NCBI RefSeq assembly: GCF_004664715.2
Contig: NC_051063.1
Coordinates: forward strand, 114,066,829 to 114,130,828
Source of the DNA: Peromyscus leucopus
Taxonomy: Eukaryota > Chordata > Mammalia > Rodentia > Cricetidae
Reading direction: 5' to 3'
DNA length: 64,000 nucleotides
Shown here: one piece after another, positions 21,446-32,887 of the stretch
Numbering within the stretch: the first letter of the stretch is position 1
How the letters are laid out: every line of letters begins with the position of its first letter
Translations under genes and position numbers: made by a program
Notes under the pieces: model-generated
Database searches by the model: none
Told to the model about the DNA's origin: nothing
What the model saw: the letters and a program-made list of their open reading frames with translations, nothing else

Positions 21446-22769
21446 CATATTTGGTATCTCTTGGTCTTTCTATTCTGGTCACCTTCCTTTGAATGTCCTC
21501 TATATTAATTATATAAATCCTAAGTATCTAAAAATGAGCAGAACATCTGACCACCACAAAGGACAACAAAACCATCACTCTTTCATTTATCCATAGTGTG
21601 TTGGAGTCACATGTAGGAAGAGGTATTTCTCAATCCCAGATACATTCCCTCTCTACCTCAGAAGCCACAGTAAGGGTGGGATACAAAGGTTAAGAGCTGC
21701 TGGATCCAATTTTTGGACGGTCTTTTATTAACAGTATTTCTTAAGATTTTCCTTTTGTAGAGGGCACAGGCATCCATGACCCAATAACTCTTACATGCCT
21801 GCAAAGCTAATGTGACATGGATGAAACAAATCCTACAGCCAACTCAAAATGTACCTGACCCACCCCACACCCACCCCCCCCACCCCCCACTTGGACTATT
21901 GTTTTTGCATGGCTGAGCCTGGGAATATTCCCTTAAGTGGCCTGTTCAAGCACAGTGTGCAAAAAGCCTTATTACATTCAATTGTTCTTTTTTTTTATTT
22001 AAAGTACTATCTAATCAAATTAACTTCCATCTTTATGCATTGAAGCCTTTGGTAGGTGGGGTCTTGCCCTCAAGGCACCATTTCTATTGTCCCAGTAGGA
22101 AATATTCTGGTTCTTCTTTAATTATACTAGCCTCTTTCGCAATCATGACTGCCATGTCATACCTGCTTTGTCTACAGTTTTAAGTTTTAAATGAGCTTAT
22201 GCTCCTTTCCTCAACAAATTCCACATTTTCATGTCTTTCTCCTCCAACTTTTTGTTCATTATAAATCTGGCTAAAGGCAGTGAGTAAAGAACTTAATATG
22301 GTGCTATTAGGAATTGGGGTCTTTGGGAGATAATTAAGTGTAGACACTCTTGAATCAACAAATTCTCTTCACCAAGGGCCCCAAAATGTTCTATCTTATC
22401 TTAGATCTCCAGCCTCTAGAAATTTGATAAGTAACCCCTTTTGTTGCCATTGTTTTTAAACTACGCACTCCACAGTTAAAATTAGTGCAATCCAAGTGAA
22501 CCAACACCCATGTGAAATTCAGAGACTTAGTCATATGCCTGTCTTTTGTCCAAATTGTTACTTCCTTGAAAGCATGGTTCTAGCATCATTCATCTCTATA
22601 CTCACACTCAACACATACACAACAACCATCAGAGGCACTGGCAGACAACAATTAACACATGATGCATATGGAATATGTGTTAGGACATAATCTGACACAT
22701 AAAACCAAAGTTCAAGTTTAAAAATTACCTATCTAAATCATATAAAAGATATAATTTTTCACAACCATC
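21446..22769. other. Mostly unique DNA with a C-rich tract
   Basis: A C-rich run (21855-21892) is the only clear structure. The frames at 21849-22043 and 22496-22690 show no domain. Confidence 0.4.
21855..21892 (+). repeat. C-rich low-complexity tract
   Basis: cccaccccacacccacc and ccccccaccccccac; G-rich on the complement with four or more G runs, so G-quadruplex-prone in principle. Confidence 0.85.
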
Positions 22770-22995
22770 AGTTATCTATACCAAATGGTCAGCCCTGAAT
22801 ACACACAGGTGAATACAGACTGAGTAGGTTATATTTAGAAATATATATGTATATACATATATGCATGTAACAACAAGTAATGAAAAAGGGTGTGAATTTG
22901 AAAGATAGAAAGGGGGTATATGGGGGGCCTTGGAGGGAAGAAAGGAAAGGAAAAAATAATTATGTTATAATCTTCTAAATAAAAAGTAAATAAAA
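22770..22995 (+). mobile_element. Lx-type L1 3' end
   Basis: atggtcagccctgaatacac, agactgagtaggttatattt, a TA-rich microsatellite (22838-22866), gtaacaacaagtaatgaaaa, gtgtgaatttgaaagatag and the A-rich end are all in the Lx order. Confidence 0.75.
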
Positions 22996-23124
22996 GGCAT
23001 GTTTTCACATATTAACATATTAAAATATTTAAAATATAAATTATATATTTCTAAAATATATAGGATCAATTGTTCTTAAGAAAATCACACAACACTTAAA
23101 CTACTTTTTAAAACTATGTATTTA
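22996..23124. other. AT-rich spacer
   Basis: Short AT-rich spacer between an Lx tail and a B3-like SINE; nothing recognised. Confidence 0.3.
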
Positions 23125-23262
23125 TTGGGGAGGCAGCACATGCCACAGCTTGTGAGAGTCCAAAGATAACTTGCAGAAGTCAGTTCTCTCTTCCCATTAT
23201 GTGGGTTCAGAGACAGAACTCAGACTGCTAGGTTTTACTCACTTGGCCATTTTCAGCCTCTT
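23125..23262 (-). mobile_element. B3-like SINE, minus strand
   Basis: gataacttgcagaagtcagt, tctctcttcccattatgtgg, acagaactcagactgctagg and cttggccattttcagcc are the complement of a diverged B3. Confidence 0.6.
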
Positions 23263-23365
23263 AAACTACTCTGAACAGTAATTACTTCCGTATTCTATAA
23301 AAGAACAATTGTTTTAGACAGTTTGCCCCACGCAGCATGGTCTCAAACTGTGGTGCATTTTGGGT

Positions 23366-23466
23366 GTTTGTGTGTGTGCATGTGAGTGTGTGGGAATACG
23401 TGTGTGTGGTTTTGTGTGTGTGTGTGTGTGCGCGTGCGTGTGCGCGTGCGCGCATGCGCGCGCGCT
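23366..23466 (+). repeat. (GT)n/(CG)n alternating purine-pyrimidine tract
   Basis: GT repeats passing into gcgcgtgcgtgtgcgcgtgc and a CGCGCGC end. Alternating GC/GT is the classic Z-DNA-forming pattern. It holds an unusual local CpG density for this window. Cys/Val and His/Thr frames here are artefacts. Confidence 0.95.
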
Positions 23467-24549
23467 CTGTCCTACATGTTCTACTAGGAAGTTATCAGAG
23501 TTCATTCTTCAGAATATGAATGTGTCTGCCAATAGCAATCACTCCCTGTATGTAATACCCTTTATTTGTTGAGAATTTATGAACAAACACTGTGCTGAAC
23601 ATTTTATTTATATTATTCTATTTGACCCTGACAAATTTCTGAAAGTATAGAATTGGTTCTGGCTCCTTGGGGCTCTTTTCTTGTTTTTATTGACAGCTTC
23701 CTCATAAGTAAACCTTAAGAGTTTGTTCTTTATGTTTGGGCTATAAGTAAATTAAATTATCATCTCCTCCTCAGAAAACTCTGTCCCAGGGATTTTGTTT
23801 CAGACTGCATGATGACAATAAGGATACATATCTCACTTAGTTTTGAAAACAACACATAATTGGGATTGACACTCTGATATCTATATTAGATAAAGGCTTT
23901 GTAAGAAAGGTTGAGAAAAGAACAAAGAAAGTACTTTTTTAAACTAGAAAATCAGGTCTATCTGCCCTGGATTTCAGAACTACAACTAGTTGGCAGAATT
24001 TTGAGAAGGTATATGCTTTATTTCATCTTAGACAGAACTGCAACAACTAGAATATTACCATTATGGAAATAATAAACTGTACTATACTACTAAAAGAGCC
24101 GGACACTAATCATATGGCTACTACCTTGTTAATAGTTCCAGCCAAGTATTTAATTAAATCTAGATCTTATCCAGATCCTTCAGCTTATAAGCCCACTCTG
24201 TATTTGTTGAAATTATTAGTATTTGCATCTTGTTATCTACTCTTTCCATTTTCTCCTTAGCCTAGTGGGCTTCACCTTGAACCTATCCCACAGACTTTCT
24301 CTACCTCTGAGTCTAAGTGAGTATGTCTAGCCTTTGCCCTAACACGCAAATAACATTCATCTAGCCTGATCACATCCTTTGTAAAGGTCAAAGACTCCGG
24401 ATGAAGATGGGTGAGGATCAGATAAATGCTACAAGACATTCTGCATTGGATAAGTACTTGGATTCTTAGATCAGTCATATTTCTCAAAATTCTTGACATT
24501 TCATGATAGCCCTCAAAGCAAATGCATGCTGATCATACATTCTGGAGGA
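23467..24549. other. Unique AT-rich DNA
   Basis: No repeat or exon recognised. Frames at 24063-24260 and 24272-24499 have no domain. Confidence 0.4.
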
Positions 24550-24710
24550 ATAGAAAACTGAGTTTGAATTCATTGCCTTCTATTACATTGTGAAAGATAG
24601 TAAGTAATAGAATGACCTTCATGGGATTATTGAAAAAAAAGAGATCAGTGTATAGGACTTGTCATACAGTTAAAATGTTTAATAAATGTTAACTGCTTAT
24701 AACAGTGTTA
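24550..24710 (+). mobile_element. Possible MIR SINE, diverged
   Basis: Ends with the MIR-like exit cataggacttgtcatac and gtttaataaatgttaactg; the core is weak. Confidence 0.45.
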
Positions 24711-24799
24711 ATGTTAGGCCAGTAGCAAGTGTGATTGTAATAATTTAATCACAAGGAAGAGGGAGAATTAATGAAAATCTGATCTTGTTCTATTTTGAC

Positions 24800-25015
24800 T
24801 TATGAACTGAGTCCAAGAACACAATCTACCATTTGTACAGTATATGTGGCATTGAGAAAATTATGTAAAATTTCTGCACTTTAGCGTATTAATCTATAAA
24901 ATAACAATAATAACTTAATGACTGCTATGATAATTAAATGAGAATGCATGTTAAGTGTTCAGACACATCCTAAAATATAAGAATCTCATTAGGGTGAGCT
25001 ATTATCAAATATGTT
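24800..25015 (+). mobile_element. MIR-like SINE
   Basis: attgagaaaattatgtaaaa, ttaatctataaaataacaa and gctatgataattaaatgag follow the MIR 3' half (leave-one-base-in-three drift). Confidence 0.55.
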
Positions 25016-25024
25016 AGTACTTAA

Positions 25025-25345
25025 ATTGGTCAGGGTTCTCCAGAAAAACAAAACTAACATGATAGATGAAAACAATGATTGACCAATCAATGGATTGATG
25101 GCAAGATGGGTTAATTGATGAATGTATTGGTTGGGTGGATGGGTGGATAGATGGATACTAGGGAATTGGCTCTTGTAGTTGTTGAAACTAACACATCAAA
25201 ATCTGTAGAGCAAGTTGACAGTCTGAAAAATGTATTGGAATGACACTTAATTCTTAAGCAGAATTCATTCCCTGGACAACTGGTTTTGTTCTTAAGGGTT
25301 TCATCTAATCCCCTGATGCCTGTGCACACATGAAATAACAGCTTT
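25025..25345 (+). mobile_element. Old mammalian dispersed repeat
   Basis: gtcagggttctccagaaaaa, ggaattggctcttgtag, agcagaattcattccc and catctaatcccctgatg keep the order of a well-known mammalian repeat that starts ggttctccagagaaacag. GGATGGAT-type simple sequence lies at 25125-25160. Name not assigned. Confidence 0.5.
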
Positions 25346-26089
25346 CAGTTAAACATGTCTAATTATAAATGTTATTTAACATAACTTCCCTGCAACACCT
25401 CGCTTATCTACTTAAATAACAGGGAAGCTACACTCTAGACAAGGTTGCACAAAAGACTATCATAGTACTCTGAAGACATCACATGGAATTGACTTATATT
25501 ATTGACTAGCTTTAAGGAACTCAATTAGACATTAATCATATTTATTTAGATTTATGGCTCACTCTGAGATATACTATATGAAAGAAAACTCAGATTTTTC
25601 TGCTGTTGATATATCTGATATTATAAAAATTGATATATTTTTTAATCAGGCTGTGGAGGATAACCACAACAGACTTCAAAATAAAACAAATTTCTCTTAA
25701 GTAAATAAGGTATGGTCATTCATATGCTAAGTCATAATCTTGTGTTACTTATTGTCAATCTTAGCTACATACCTACATATTAGTCATAGTCACAAACATG
25801 CATTATCTGTGAAAATTCATAAAATATTTAGGTAATAGTACATTAAGGTGAATTCCCAAGCCCCCAAGCCCTAGAATTACTTGGATTCAGTTCTTGGACA
25901 ATATTATCAGTTGCATAATTAGGTATGTGAAGTTTTCAGAAAATTCTCAATTCTAATTATCCTGTCTTATTTCTACATGTTATTATGATTTTAGAGAACA
26001 CAATACTACAACCCATTTACTGAGCTGTTACTACACACCAATGGAACAGTTTCTCTCCATTGCTAATTTGACTAGATTTAGAATAATTG
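25346..26089. other. AT-rich unique DNA
   Basis: Nothing recognised. Confidence 0.35.
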
Positions 26090-26240
26090 CAAGCTTGGTC
26101 CAGCCTTGCCACCATGTTTCCTCTTCCAGGAATGACTATCCACAAACTGTAAGCCACAATAATACTTCCCTTAAGTTACTTTTGCCATTAGCTTTGTCAC
26201 AGCACAGGAAAAAATGCCCAGTGCATCAGGATCTGGATTA
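26090..26240 (+). mobile_element. Possible rodent dispersed-repeat tail
   Basis: gccaccatgtttcctcttcc, aactgtaagccacaataata and cttaagttacttttgcc match, in order, the tail of a common rodent repeat. Weakly supported because it is short and diverged. Confidence 0.4.
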
Positions 26241-26698
26241 GTGCCGGGGGTACAAAGTAACTGTTTTGCAGTATGAAGAGTGACGCTCTCATTGATGGGA
26301 AGATCATGTGTGTATTCCAAGTGAAAATAGCATAATTTTAAATAAGAATACCATATCTTTTTGAGGTATTCATATAAAGCCTCAGTGGGCTCTGAGACGA
26401 CTTCCTGAGACATCTGGAAGGTTCTACAGGCAGTATTTTATCAAGCCTGTAAAGTGGTGATATGTTACAACATTCTACTTATCAAATTATTGATAGTTCC
26501 AGCTACTAAACAAGTATTATCCCCTTCACTATAATATTCTCAAAGCTAGATTGACTTATATGGAATCAGCTCCTTTCTATCGGGGAAAAAACTCTTAGCA
26601 GTGTGAATCTTTATCTTTTTTTATTTTTGCAGACTATTCTTTCTGTTAACTAAGGAATATAATTAAAGAATTGAAAAATACAAAAACATAATTTTAAA
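26241..26698. other. Unique AT-rich DNA
   Basis: No repeat or gene recognised up to the duplication that flanks the B1. Confidence 0.35.
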
Positions 26699-26711
26699 AA
26701 ATTAAATTGTA

Positions 26712-26875
26712 GGCCGGGCGGTGGTGGCGCACGCCTTTAATCCCAGCACTCAGGAGGCAGAGCCAGGTGGGTCTCTGTGAGTTCGAGGCCAGCCTGGGCT
26801 ACCAAGTGAGTTCCAGGAAAGGCGCAAAACTACCCAGAGAAATCCTGTCTCGAAAAACAAAAAAAAAAATAAAAT
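26712..26875 (+). mobile_element. B1 SINE, full length, young
   Basis: Starts ggccgggcggtggtggc and has gcctttaatcccagcac, gagttcgaggccagcctgg, gagttccaggaaaggcgc and a cgaaaaacaaaa tail. Flanked by a perfect 12-bp duplication AAATTAAATTGT (26699-26710 and 26876-26887). The aaaggcgc motif is the cricetid form. Confidence 0.97.
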
Positions 26876-26887
26876 AAATTAAATTGT

Positions 26888-27314
26888 TACAGTGAGTAAA
26901 AAATCAACACAAAATCTGCAACATGACTGACCTTCACTGCAACTTACTCATGATCTTGACTGCCAATGGCCTAGTCTTAGAAAGACTATGGTATCTCTGA
27001 CTCTGAGAGGAGTGCAGTCTGCTGATACACTTCTATACACAAGGAAGGATGGAGAACCACATCACACCACTTTATCTCTAAGTTTTCCCATATTCTACCA
27101 CTCAGATACTATATATGACAAAGCAAGCTGTGTGTGGACCAAGATGATTCATTTCTATACATTTAACGAATTGCTTTAGAATCTTACATGGGATTAACTA
27201 TCTTTGCTTTGGATCAACCAGGATATCTTAAGGCATGTTTACAGAACAGTATGTACACACTATACTTTAGCAAAACAGCATATCATTTTCTGGCATAATG
27301 AAAAATAGCCAGTC
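26888..27314. other. Unique DNA
   Basis: A 63-codon frame at 26988-27179 has no domain. Nothing else recognised. Confidence 0.35.
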
Positions 27315-27500
27315 ATCCATTCCATAAATATTCACTTAATGCTTACTGCCTGAAGCCCACTGTGGCTCTATGACTAAATATGATACTTGCTGTCAAGTCT
27401 CTCATCACTAAACAGGTAAAATACTTGGGCATCTTGTTTCCATACAGTGTGATAAACACTGCAACAGATGCCCTGAATAGCCCAGAGAAAAGAATTTGTC
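27315..27500 (+). mobile_element. Possible ancient mammalian repeat
   Basis: ccataaatattcacttaatg, cttactgcctgaagcccac and gatacttgctgtcaagtctc resemble the same mammal-wide motif as 21310-21445. Low certainty. Confidence 0.3.
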
Positions 27501-27707
27501 TATTTATAATCAAGAAAATTGTTGGTTGACAAATAGGACTTTAAAAGATCAGCTAAAATATGTTAAGGAGATAAAGCAATGCTCAGTAATCATTGAGGAT
27601 TCATCAGTAATTTTTATATGTTGCTAAAGGTTATTAATTTGAAAGGTTCTGTTGTGAAAGCAAGGTAGAAGCTTGTTGCTAAATCTTTATAACATATCTA
27701 TTACTAT

Positions 27708-27840
27708 GTGTGGTAGGACATGACTAATCCAAGCATTAAAAAGACTGACGCAGAATGATCACAAGTCAAGGTCAGCCTAGTCTACACAGTGATACCCATG
27801 AAATGGTAGGATACATAAAGACATCCTCTTTCAAAACAAA
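27708..27840 (+). mobile_element. Old B1-like SINE
   Basis: gtgtggtaggacatgactaa, tcaaggtcagcctagtctac and tttcaaaacaaaat keep the B1 order. Confidence 0.6.
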
Positions 27841-27865
27841 ATTTTTAAATTCAAATAAAGGTCTA

Positions 27866-28082
27866 TGGATCTGGAGAGATAGATCAGCAGTTAAGAGCAC
27901 ATATTAGTCTTATAGAAGACCCAATTTGGTTTCCTGCATCCACATCAGGCAACTTACAACTACCTGGAACTTCAGTTTCAGGGGATTTTACACCCTCCTC
28001 TGGACATCGTGGACATGGACACACACATGCACATGTGCACACAAACAACTATACATACTGAAAATATTTATTTAAAACATAA
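27866..28082 (+). mobile_element. B2 SINE
   Basis: ggagagatagatcagcagtt, aagagcacatattagtc, ttcagtttcaggggatttta and a CA-rich tail match B2. B2 comes from a tRNA and is copied by L1 machinery. Confidence 0.9.
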
Positions 28083-29246
28083 CATTCTATGAAAGCCTCT
28101 TAATGAAAATATAGATGAAATTGAACAGAGGTATTTCAAAGTTATTAACACTAGTGGGGTTTTATACTTAAATGTGTTTGTCCCATCTCAATCAGAGGTC
28201 AATTGATATATCCTCTCATATTTACAGTTGAGTATGAACATAATCTACTTTTGTTATACTTGAATGATATTAAGTAGAAAATGAAAGCATTCTTTCCATT
28301 TTTGAGGACTGTATTGAAAATCTAGCTTGAGCATTCCAGCAGAAAGTCTTCCTATAAATTACACACAGTAAATGCTGAGCCATCCTCAGATGCAGAGAGG
28401 TTAAGTATATCTTTGGTAAGGACTCACAGGCTTCCTAGGTCATCTTAAAATAAGGGTTGTCCTTTATTTTACAAGTTAGTTTGAGTTATTTTCTAAATTT
28501 CAGGTAATTTTATTTTTTATATAAATCTCTAGTATCCTTGAGGAATTACACTTCATAGAGGAAAAGCTCACCATTCATTATCCTCAAGAAAAGAAATATA
28601 GCTCTCCAGGTATCTTATTGAATATTTCCTGGTTTGACAGCCTCCTAATTAATCTCCCTACCAACAGTATATATCTGTGGTCTATTGTGCATGATGTTGG
28701 CATCTTGGAATTCCTCAGCAAAGTAGATTATACTACATTCTTGCATTAAATCCTTCTGTGGCTCACAAGCCCCTAAAGAAATGAAATTTTCTACTACATG
28801 AATACAATCACCTATTTGTCTGAGTTTGGCTCTCCAATAGTTACACAAATCCTTTCCTACATCTTTTGGGGAAGGTATGAAACATCAGGCTCATGTCTAT
28901 TTGTGTTTGATACATCACAGTTTACTATGTATCTTGATCCAATCCTTTGACATTTTTAAGGTTTAGTTTCACCTTCTATAAACTAGTAATGTTTATGTAT
29001 TCATACAAATTTTACTTAAAACAGAAAGAGTAACCAATAAATATCCACCTAGCTGGATCGCCCTAGATAGTCCAAAATAATATATGAAAAGTAACTAATC
29101 AGGTCTTCCTTTATAAATGAGGAGGTTTGATTAGTATCCTTCCTTTGCTCACATATTTTCCTCTACCTGAAATTCCTGGTTTTCCAAATCTAAGTCTTAA
29201 TTATTCCAAAAATTTAGTTCTAAAATTACCTAGTGCAATTGAAAAA
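28083..29246. other. AT-rich unique DNA
   Basis: No repeat assigned. The 67-codon minus-strand frame at 28645-28848 has no domain. Confidence 0.4.
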
Positions 29247-29252
29247 GTATTG

Positions 29253-29758
29253 TGTGGTGATGTATTGTGTTCCTCAATAGACTGTGTCTTCCAATAAAAT
29301 AAAACTTGCCTGGAGATCAAAAGAAAAAGCCAGCCACTATATAGAAGTCAGGCAATGGTAGCACACACCTTTAATACTATCATTTGGCAGGCAGGGATCT
29401 GTCTGGATCTCTGTGAGTTCAAGGCCACACTGGGAACATAGCCAGGCATGGTGGCACATGCCTTAAATTCCAACACTAGTTATCCATGGAGGTATGGGGT
29501 TCTGTACAGACAAACAGAAAGTGACAGAGCTGGGCAGGAAGAGGAAGTAATGTAGCTGGACAGAGAGCAAATCAAATGGCAGAACAGCAAGGCATATAGG
29601 CATGGGTAGACAGGAAATAGCTCGTCTTTGGAAGCTGTGGAGTTGATGAGGTGAGGTTAGCTGTGACTTTCCCTATTTCCCTGATCTCTCAGGTTTTCAC
29701 CCCTATATCTGGCTCCATGTTTTTTTATTTAACAAGACCACTTAGAAATTCATCTACA
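29253..29758 (+). mobile_element. Solo LTR, class II, SINE-carrying family
   Basis: Starts TGTGGTGATG and ends CATCTACA. Inside are gtagcacacacctttaatac, a second B1-like block (gccaggcatggtggcacatg), gagcaaatcaaatggcagaa and a tttcacccctatatctggc block shared with 60313-60745. Flanking hexamers GTATTG (29247-29252) and TTATTG (29759-29764) agree at five of six. Confidence 0.8.
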
Positions 29759-29764
29759 TTATTG

Positions 29765-29905
29765 GCTTGGTGTCAGATCAGATTCCTTACTGCCGATTTG
29801 TAATAAATTAACCTGGAGAAGTTACAGTTCACAGTACCCTCATTTCTTACATAGACAGTGTCAGCAAGTCTATGTGGCTAACTGGCTATTATGAGGACTA
29901 AGAAG
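29765..29905 (+). mobile_element. Possible MIR fragment
   Basis: ggagaagttacagttcacag, taccctcatttcttacatag and ctattatgaggactaagaa resemble the MIR core and its right side, diverged. Confidence 0.4.
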
Positions 29906-29959
29906 ACAAGTCAAAACATCGAACTATAAAATTGCATAGACACATGAGTTTGCTATCTC

Positions 29960-30258
29960 TACAAAATGAGGCACCCAGGCAGTGGGACCTGGACCTGTCC
30001 TTAGAGCATGAGCTGGCTGTTTGGAACCTGGGACCTATGAAGAGACACTTTGCTCAGCCTGGGAGGAGGGGACTGGACCTGCCTTGACTGAATCTAGCAG
30101 GTTGAACTGAATCCCCAGGGGAGTCCTTGTCCTGGAGGAGATGGGAATGGGGGATGGGCTGGGGAGAGGGTGGGGGGTGGGAGGAGGGAGGACAGGGGAA
30201 TCCGTGGCTGATATGTAAAATTAAATTAAATTATAAAATAAAAAAATTTAAAAAGGAC
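29960..30258 (+). mobile_element. L1 3' end, plus strand
   Basis: caggcagtgggacctgg, gagcatgagctggctgtttg, gaggaggggactggacctgc, a GGGA/GGGT polypurine tract (30150-30195) and gaatccgtggctgatatgta are the rodent L1 3' untranslated region, ending in an AAATT-rich tail. The same region is present reversed at 43770 and 51609. Confidence 0.9.
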
Positions 30259-31098
30259 CACAAAAAATAACACAATAAGGTTAAGAGTATTAATTGACCT
30301 TACTTTTGTCACTATTAGCAAAATCATCAAGAAAACAGCTAGGATCTAAACCATGTACTCCAAGATTGAAGGCACAAAGAGTCAAGGAGAAGGGTCTGCA
30401 TTGAAGAGAGCTAGATGGAACTGATACTAGGAAAGATATTTCTAGGACCCACTTCTGCATAGCAACCAGTGAATGCAGAGACGAAGGGCAGCTTACGGAA
30501 GATACAGAAAGATTAATTATACAAAGTGCTAAGTGATAAGGGGAGGGGAAAAAGAGAGGAAGAACAGAGAAAAGAAGGGGGCTGGGGAAGGGAACCAAAG
30601 GGAAGACAGTTGCATTATTCTCATGAGGGCTATTTTCTCTATCTCTTGTTAGGTGGGTACAATAGAATTTTTACTAGCAATGAAAGCACAGGTTTGAAAA
30701 TATTCACCACACATTTATATTTCCCTCTCCCTGTGCCCCTTCTCACTACTTCCTAACTGTCTGAATTTCAAATTGTCAGCATTTAGTCACCTGCCATTAG
30801 CTAAGTTCCCTCAAATACTATATACAATGGTAAGCAAATCATTTAGCTTCTCACCTTTCTTCTCCAACAACCAAAAAGATTGAAAATTGAACCCTTGTTT
30901 TTATTAATGTCAATATGGAGTTCTGGCAAGCTTACTCAATGCTACCAACAGACAGTATATCGCCCTCTGGCAGTGTGCATGCTTTTAAAGGGGTTACCCT
31001 GCCTCCCTATGTATTCTCCAGCCACACCAAAATATCCATAGCTTCAAAGACCACCAATACACAAATTAGAGGATACCTCTGTACTCTGAGATATACTG
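30259..31098. other. Mostly unique DNA
   Basis: A GGA-rich patch lies at 30540-30605. The 102-codon minus frame at 30290-30598 depends on it. A weak CTCF-like word lies near 30958-30974. Confidence 0.4.
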
Positions 31099-31108
31099 AT
31101 GGAACTTT

Positions 31109-31795
31109 TTTTTTATAGAGCTGCGTGTTTTAAAATTTATTTAAAAGGTTTTTTCCCATTTTTCATACCAACCACAGTTCCCCCTCCCTCCCCTCATCCC
31201 ACTCACTCCCCTCCTTCCCCCCACCCCACTCCCCATCCACTCCTCAGAGAGGGTATGCCCTCCCATGGGGAGTCAACAAAGTCTGGCATATCAAGTTGAG
31301 GCAGGACCAAGCCCCTCCCTCCCCCTCCATATCAAGACTGAGCAAGGTATCCCACCATAGGGAATGGGCTCCAAAAAGCCAGTTCATGCACTAGGGATAA
31401 ATCCTGGTCCCACTGCCAGTGCATATACCCAAAGGATGCACATTCATACCACAAGGACATTTGCTCAAGTATGTTCATAGCAGCTTTATTTGTAATAGGT
31501 AGAATGTATAAACAACCTAGATGCCCCTTAACTGAAGAATGGTTAAAGAAAATATGGTACATTTACACAATGGAGTATTACTCAGTTGTAAAAATCAATG
31601 ACATCATGAAATTTTCAGACAAATGAATAAACTAGAAAAAATCATCCTGTGTGAGGTAACCCAGATCCAGAAAGACAAATACAGCATGTACTCACTCATA
31701 GGTGGATATTAGACCTAAAGCAAAGGATAACCAGACTACAACCCACAACCCCAGAGAAGCTAGGTAACAATGAGGACCCTAAGAGAGACATGCTC
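31109..31795 (-). mobile_element. L1 insertion with 5' inversion (twin priming)
   Basis: 31109-31423 is L1 3' untranslated region on the minus strand: poly-T, pyrimidine-rich tract (31180-31235), ctcctcagagagggtatgcc, ggtcccactgcc. From 31424 to 31795 the strand flips: gatgcacattcataccaca, acaaggacatttgctcaag, ggagtattactcagttg, gtgtgaggtaacccagatcc, from the end of ORF2. Flanks ATGGAACTTT (31099-31108) and ATGGGACTTT (31796-31805) differ at one base, so both halves are one event. Confidence 0.85.
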
Positions 31796-31805
31796 ATGGG
31801 ACTTT

Positions 31806-32084
31806 CACATTCAGATAATTTTTCTGTGCAAAATACTGTCTCATTTATTAGATTCTAATTCCCAAAGAGGAGTGACAAATTGGGGGGAGGGTATCAATTA
31901 CATTCTGATATGATGTAGTTTTACAGAATTCTTTTCTCCAAGCTTTTTAAATTATTTATAAGTTTTCATTTGCTTCACCAGAACATATCATTTTATTTCT
32001 ATTTACTGACGAAGACAGTGATAGCTTTGATGATGAGAAAGCCCTTTCCAAAAGATCACAATCAATACAGGAGCCATTGTGGGG
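31806..32084. other. Unassigned DNA
   Basis: AT-rich, nothing recognised. Confidence 0.3.
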
Positions 32085-32300
32085 TGTTTACCAGCTTCAG
32101 GGGCTGTGCTAGGACCCCACATGGCTTGTAATTTACAGATCCGTCTCATCAGCCTCATAAGTAGATACTTTTATTATTATTTTGGCACTTTACAAGTAAG
32201 AGACTTGAAGTTCAGAGATTAAATAATTTATCCTTAGCCACATAACTGGCAAAAGGCAAAAACCGAAATCCAAACACAAGGCTCCCAGATGACTCTTGAT
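32085..32300 (-). mobile_element. MIR SINE, minus strand
   Basis: acaagtaagagacttgaag, ttcagagattaaataattt, ccttagccacataactggc and gaaatccaaacacaaggctc are the complement of the MIR core and tail. Confidence 0.75.
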
Positions 32301-32452
32301 GGCTCTTCTGTGCCAACCTGCCTACTTTATGGTGCCCAAAGTAACACTAAAAGCCAGCTCAGTGGTTGTTCAGCAATATAAAAATACTTTCTTTTACCAA
32401 ATTAGAATTTCAAGTTTAGCTCAGCAGCTCAAGTTCTGTGGAAGAAAACAAA

Positions 32453-32556
32453 TTTATATATGCATATATATGTATATATGCATGTGTGTGTATATACATA
32501 TATACACACATATATATGTGTATATATATTTAATGCTTTAAACATATATATTTAAA
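32453..32556 (+). repeat. TA/TG alternating low-complexity tract
   Basis: Mixed tatatatg/catatata units. The Tyr/Ile-rich frame at 32296-32541 runs into it and is not a gene. Confidence 0.9.
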
Positions 32557-32560
32557 GCAT
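32533..32560. repeat. Perfect inverted repeat (10-bp arms)
   Basis: ATGCTTTAAA (32533-32542), an 8-base CATATATA loop, and TTTAAAGCAT (32551-32560). Confidence 0.85.
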
Positions 32561-32576
32561 AAAAACTGAAAGTGAG

Positions 32577-32604
32577 ATTTGCATGAAACTAACCTAATTT
32601 GCAT
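32577..32604 (+). promoter_or_regulatory. Two octamer (ATTTGCAT) motifs
   Basis: ATTTGCAT at 32577-32584 and 32597-32604, exactly 20 bp apart, each followed by GAAA. ATTTGCAT is the known POU/Oct binding word. Chance in AT-rich DNA is possible; no promoter context is visible. Confidence 0.35.
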
Positions 32605-32887
32605 GAAATTAGGGTCTGAAAATTGGTTAATATAAGGCTGGTAAATCAGAAGGGGTCATGTGTTCAATGCAGAACAGTATCGATGGAGAAATGAACCATT
32701 TTTAGTGAAGAAAAAGCACCCAAATAAAGCCAATCAAAATCAAATCTCAGATTGAGTATTTTTCTTAAAATGTTTTAAAATAAAGTGTGTCTTGGTTGTC
32801 ACCCTTAAATAAGACTGAGTATTGCATCTCCTTTCAAAACACCAGCAGCAGCAGCAACCCCAGAACGGCTCTACTCTGACTCTGCTA

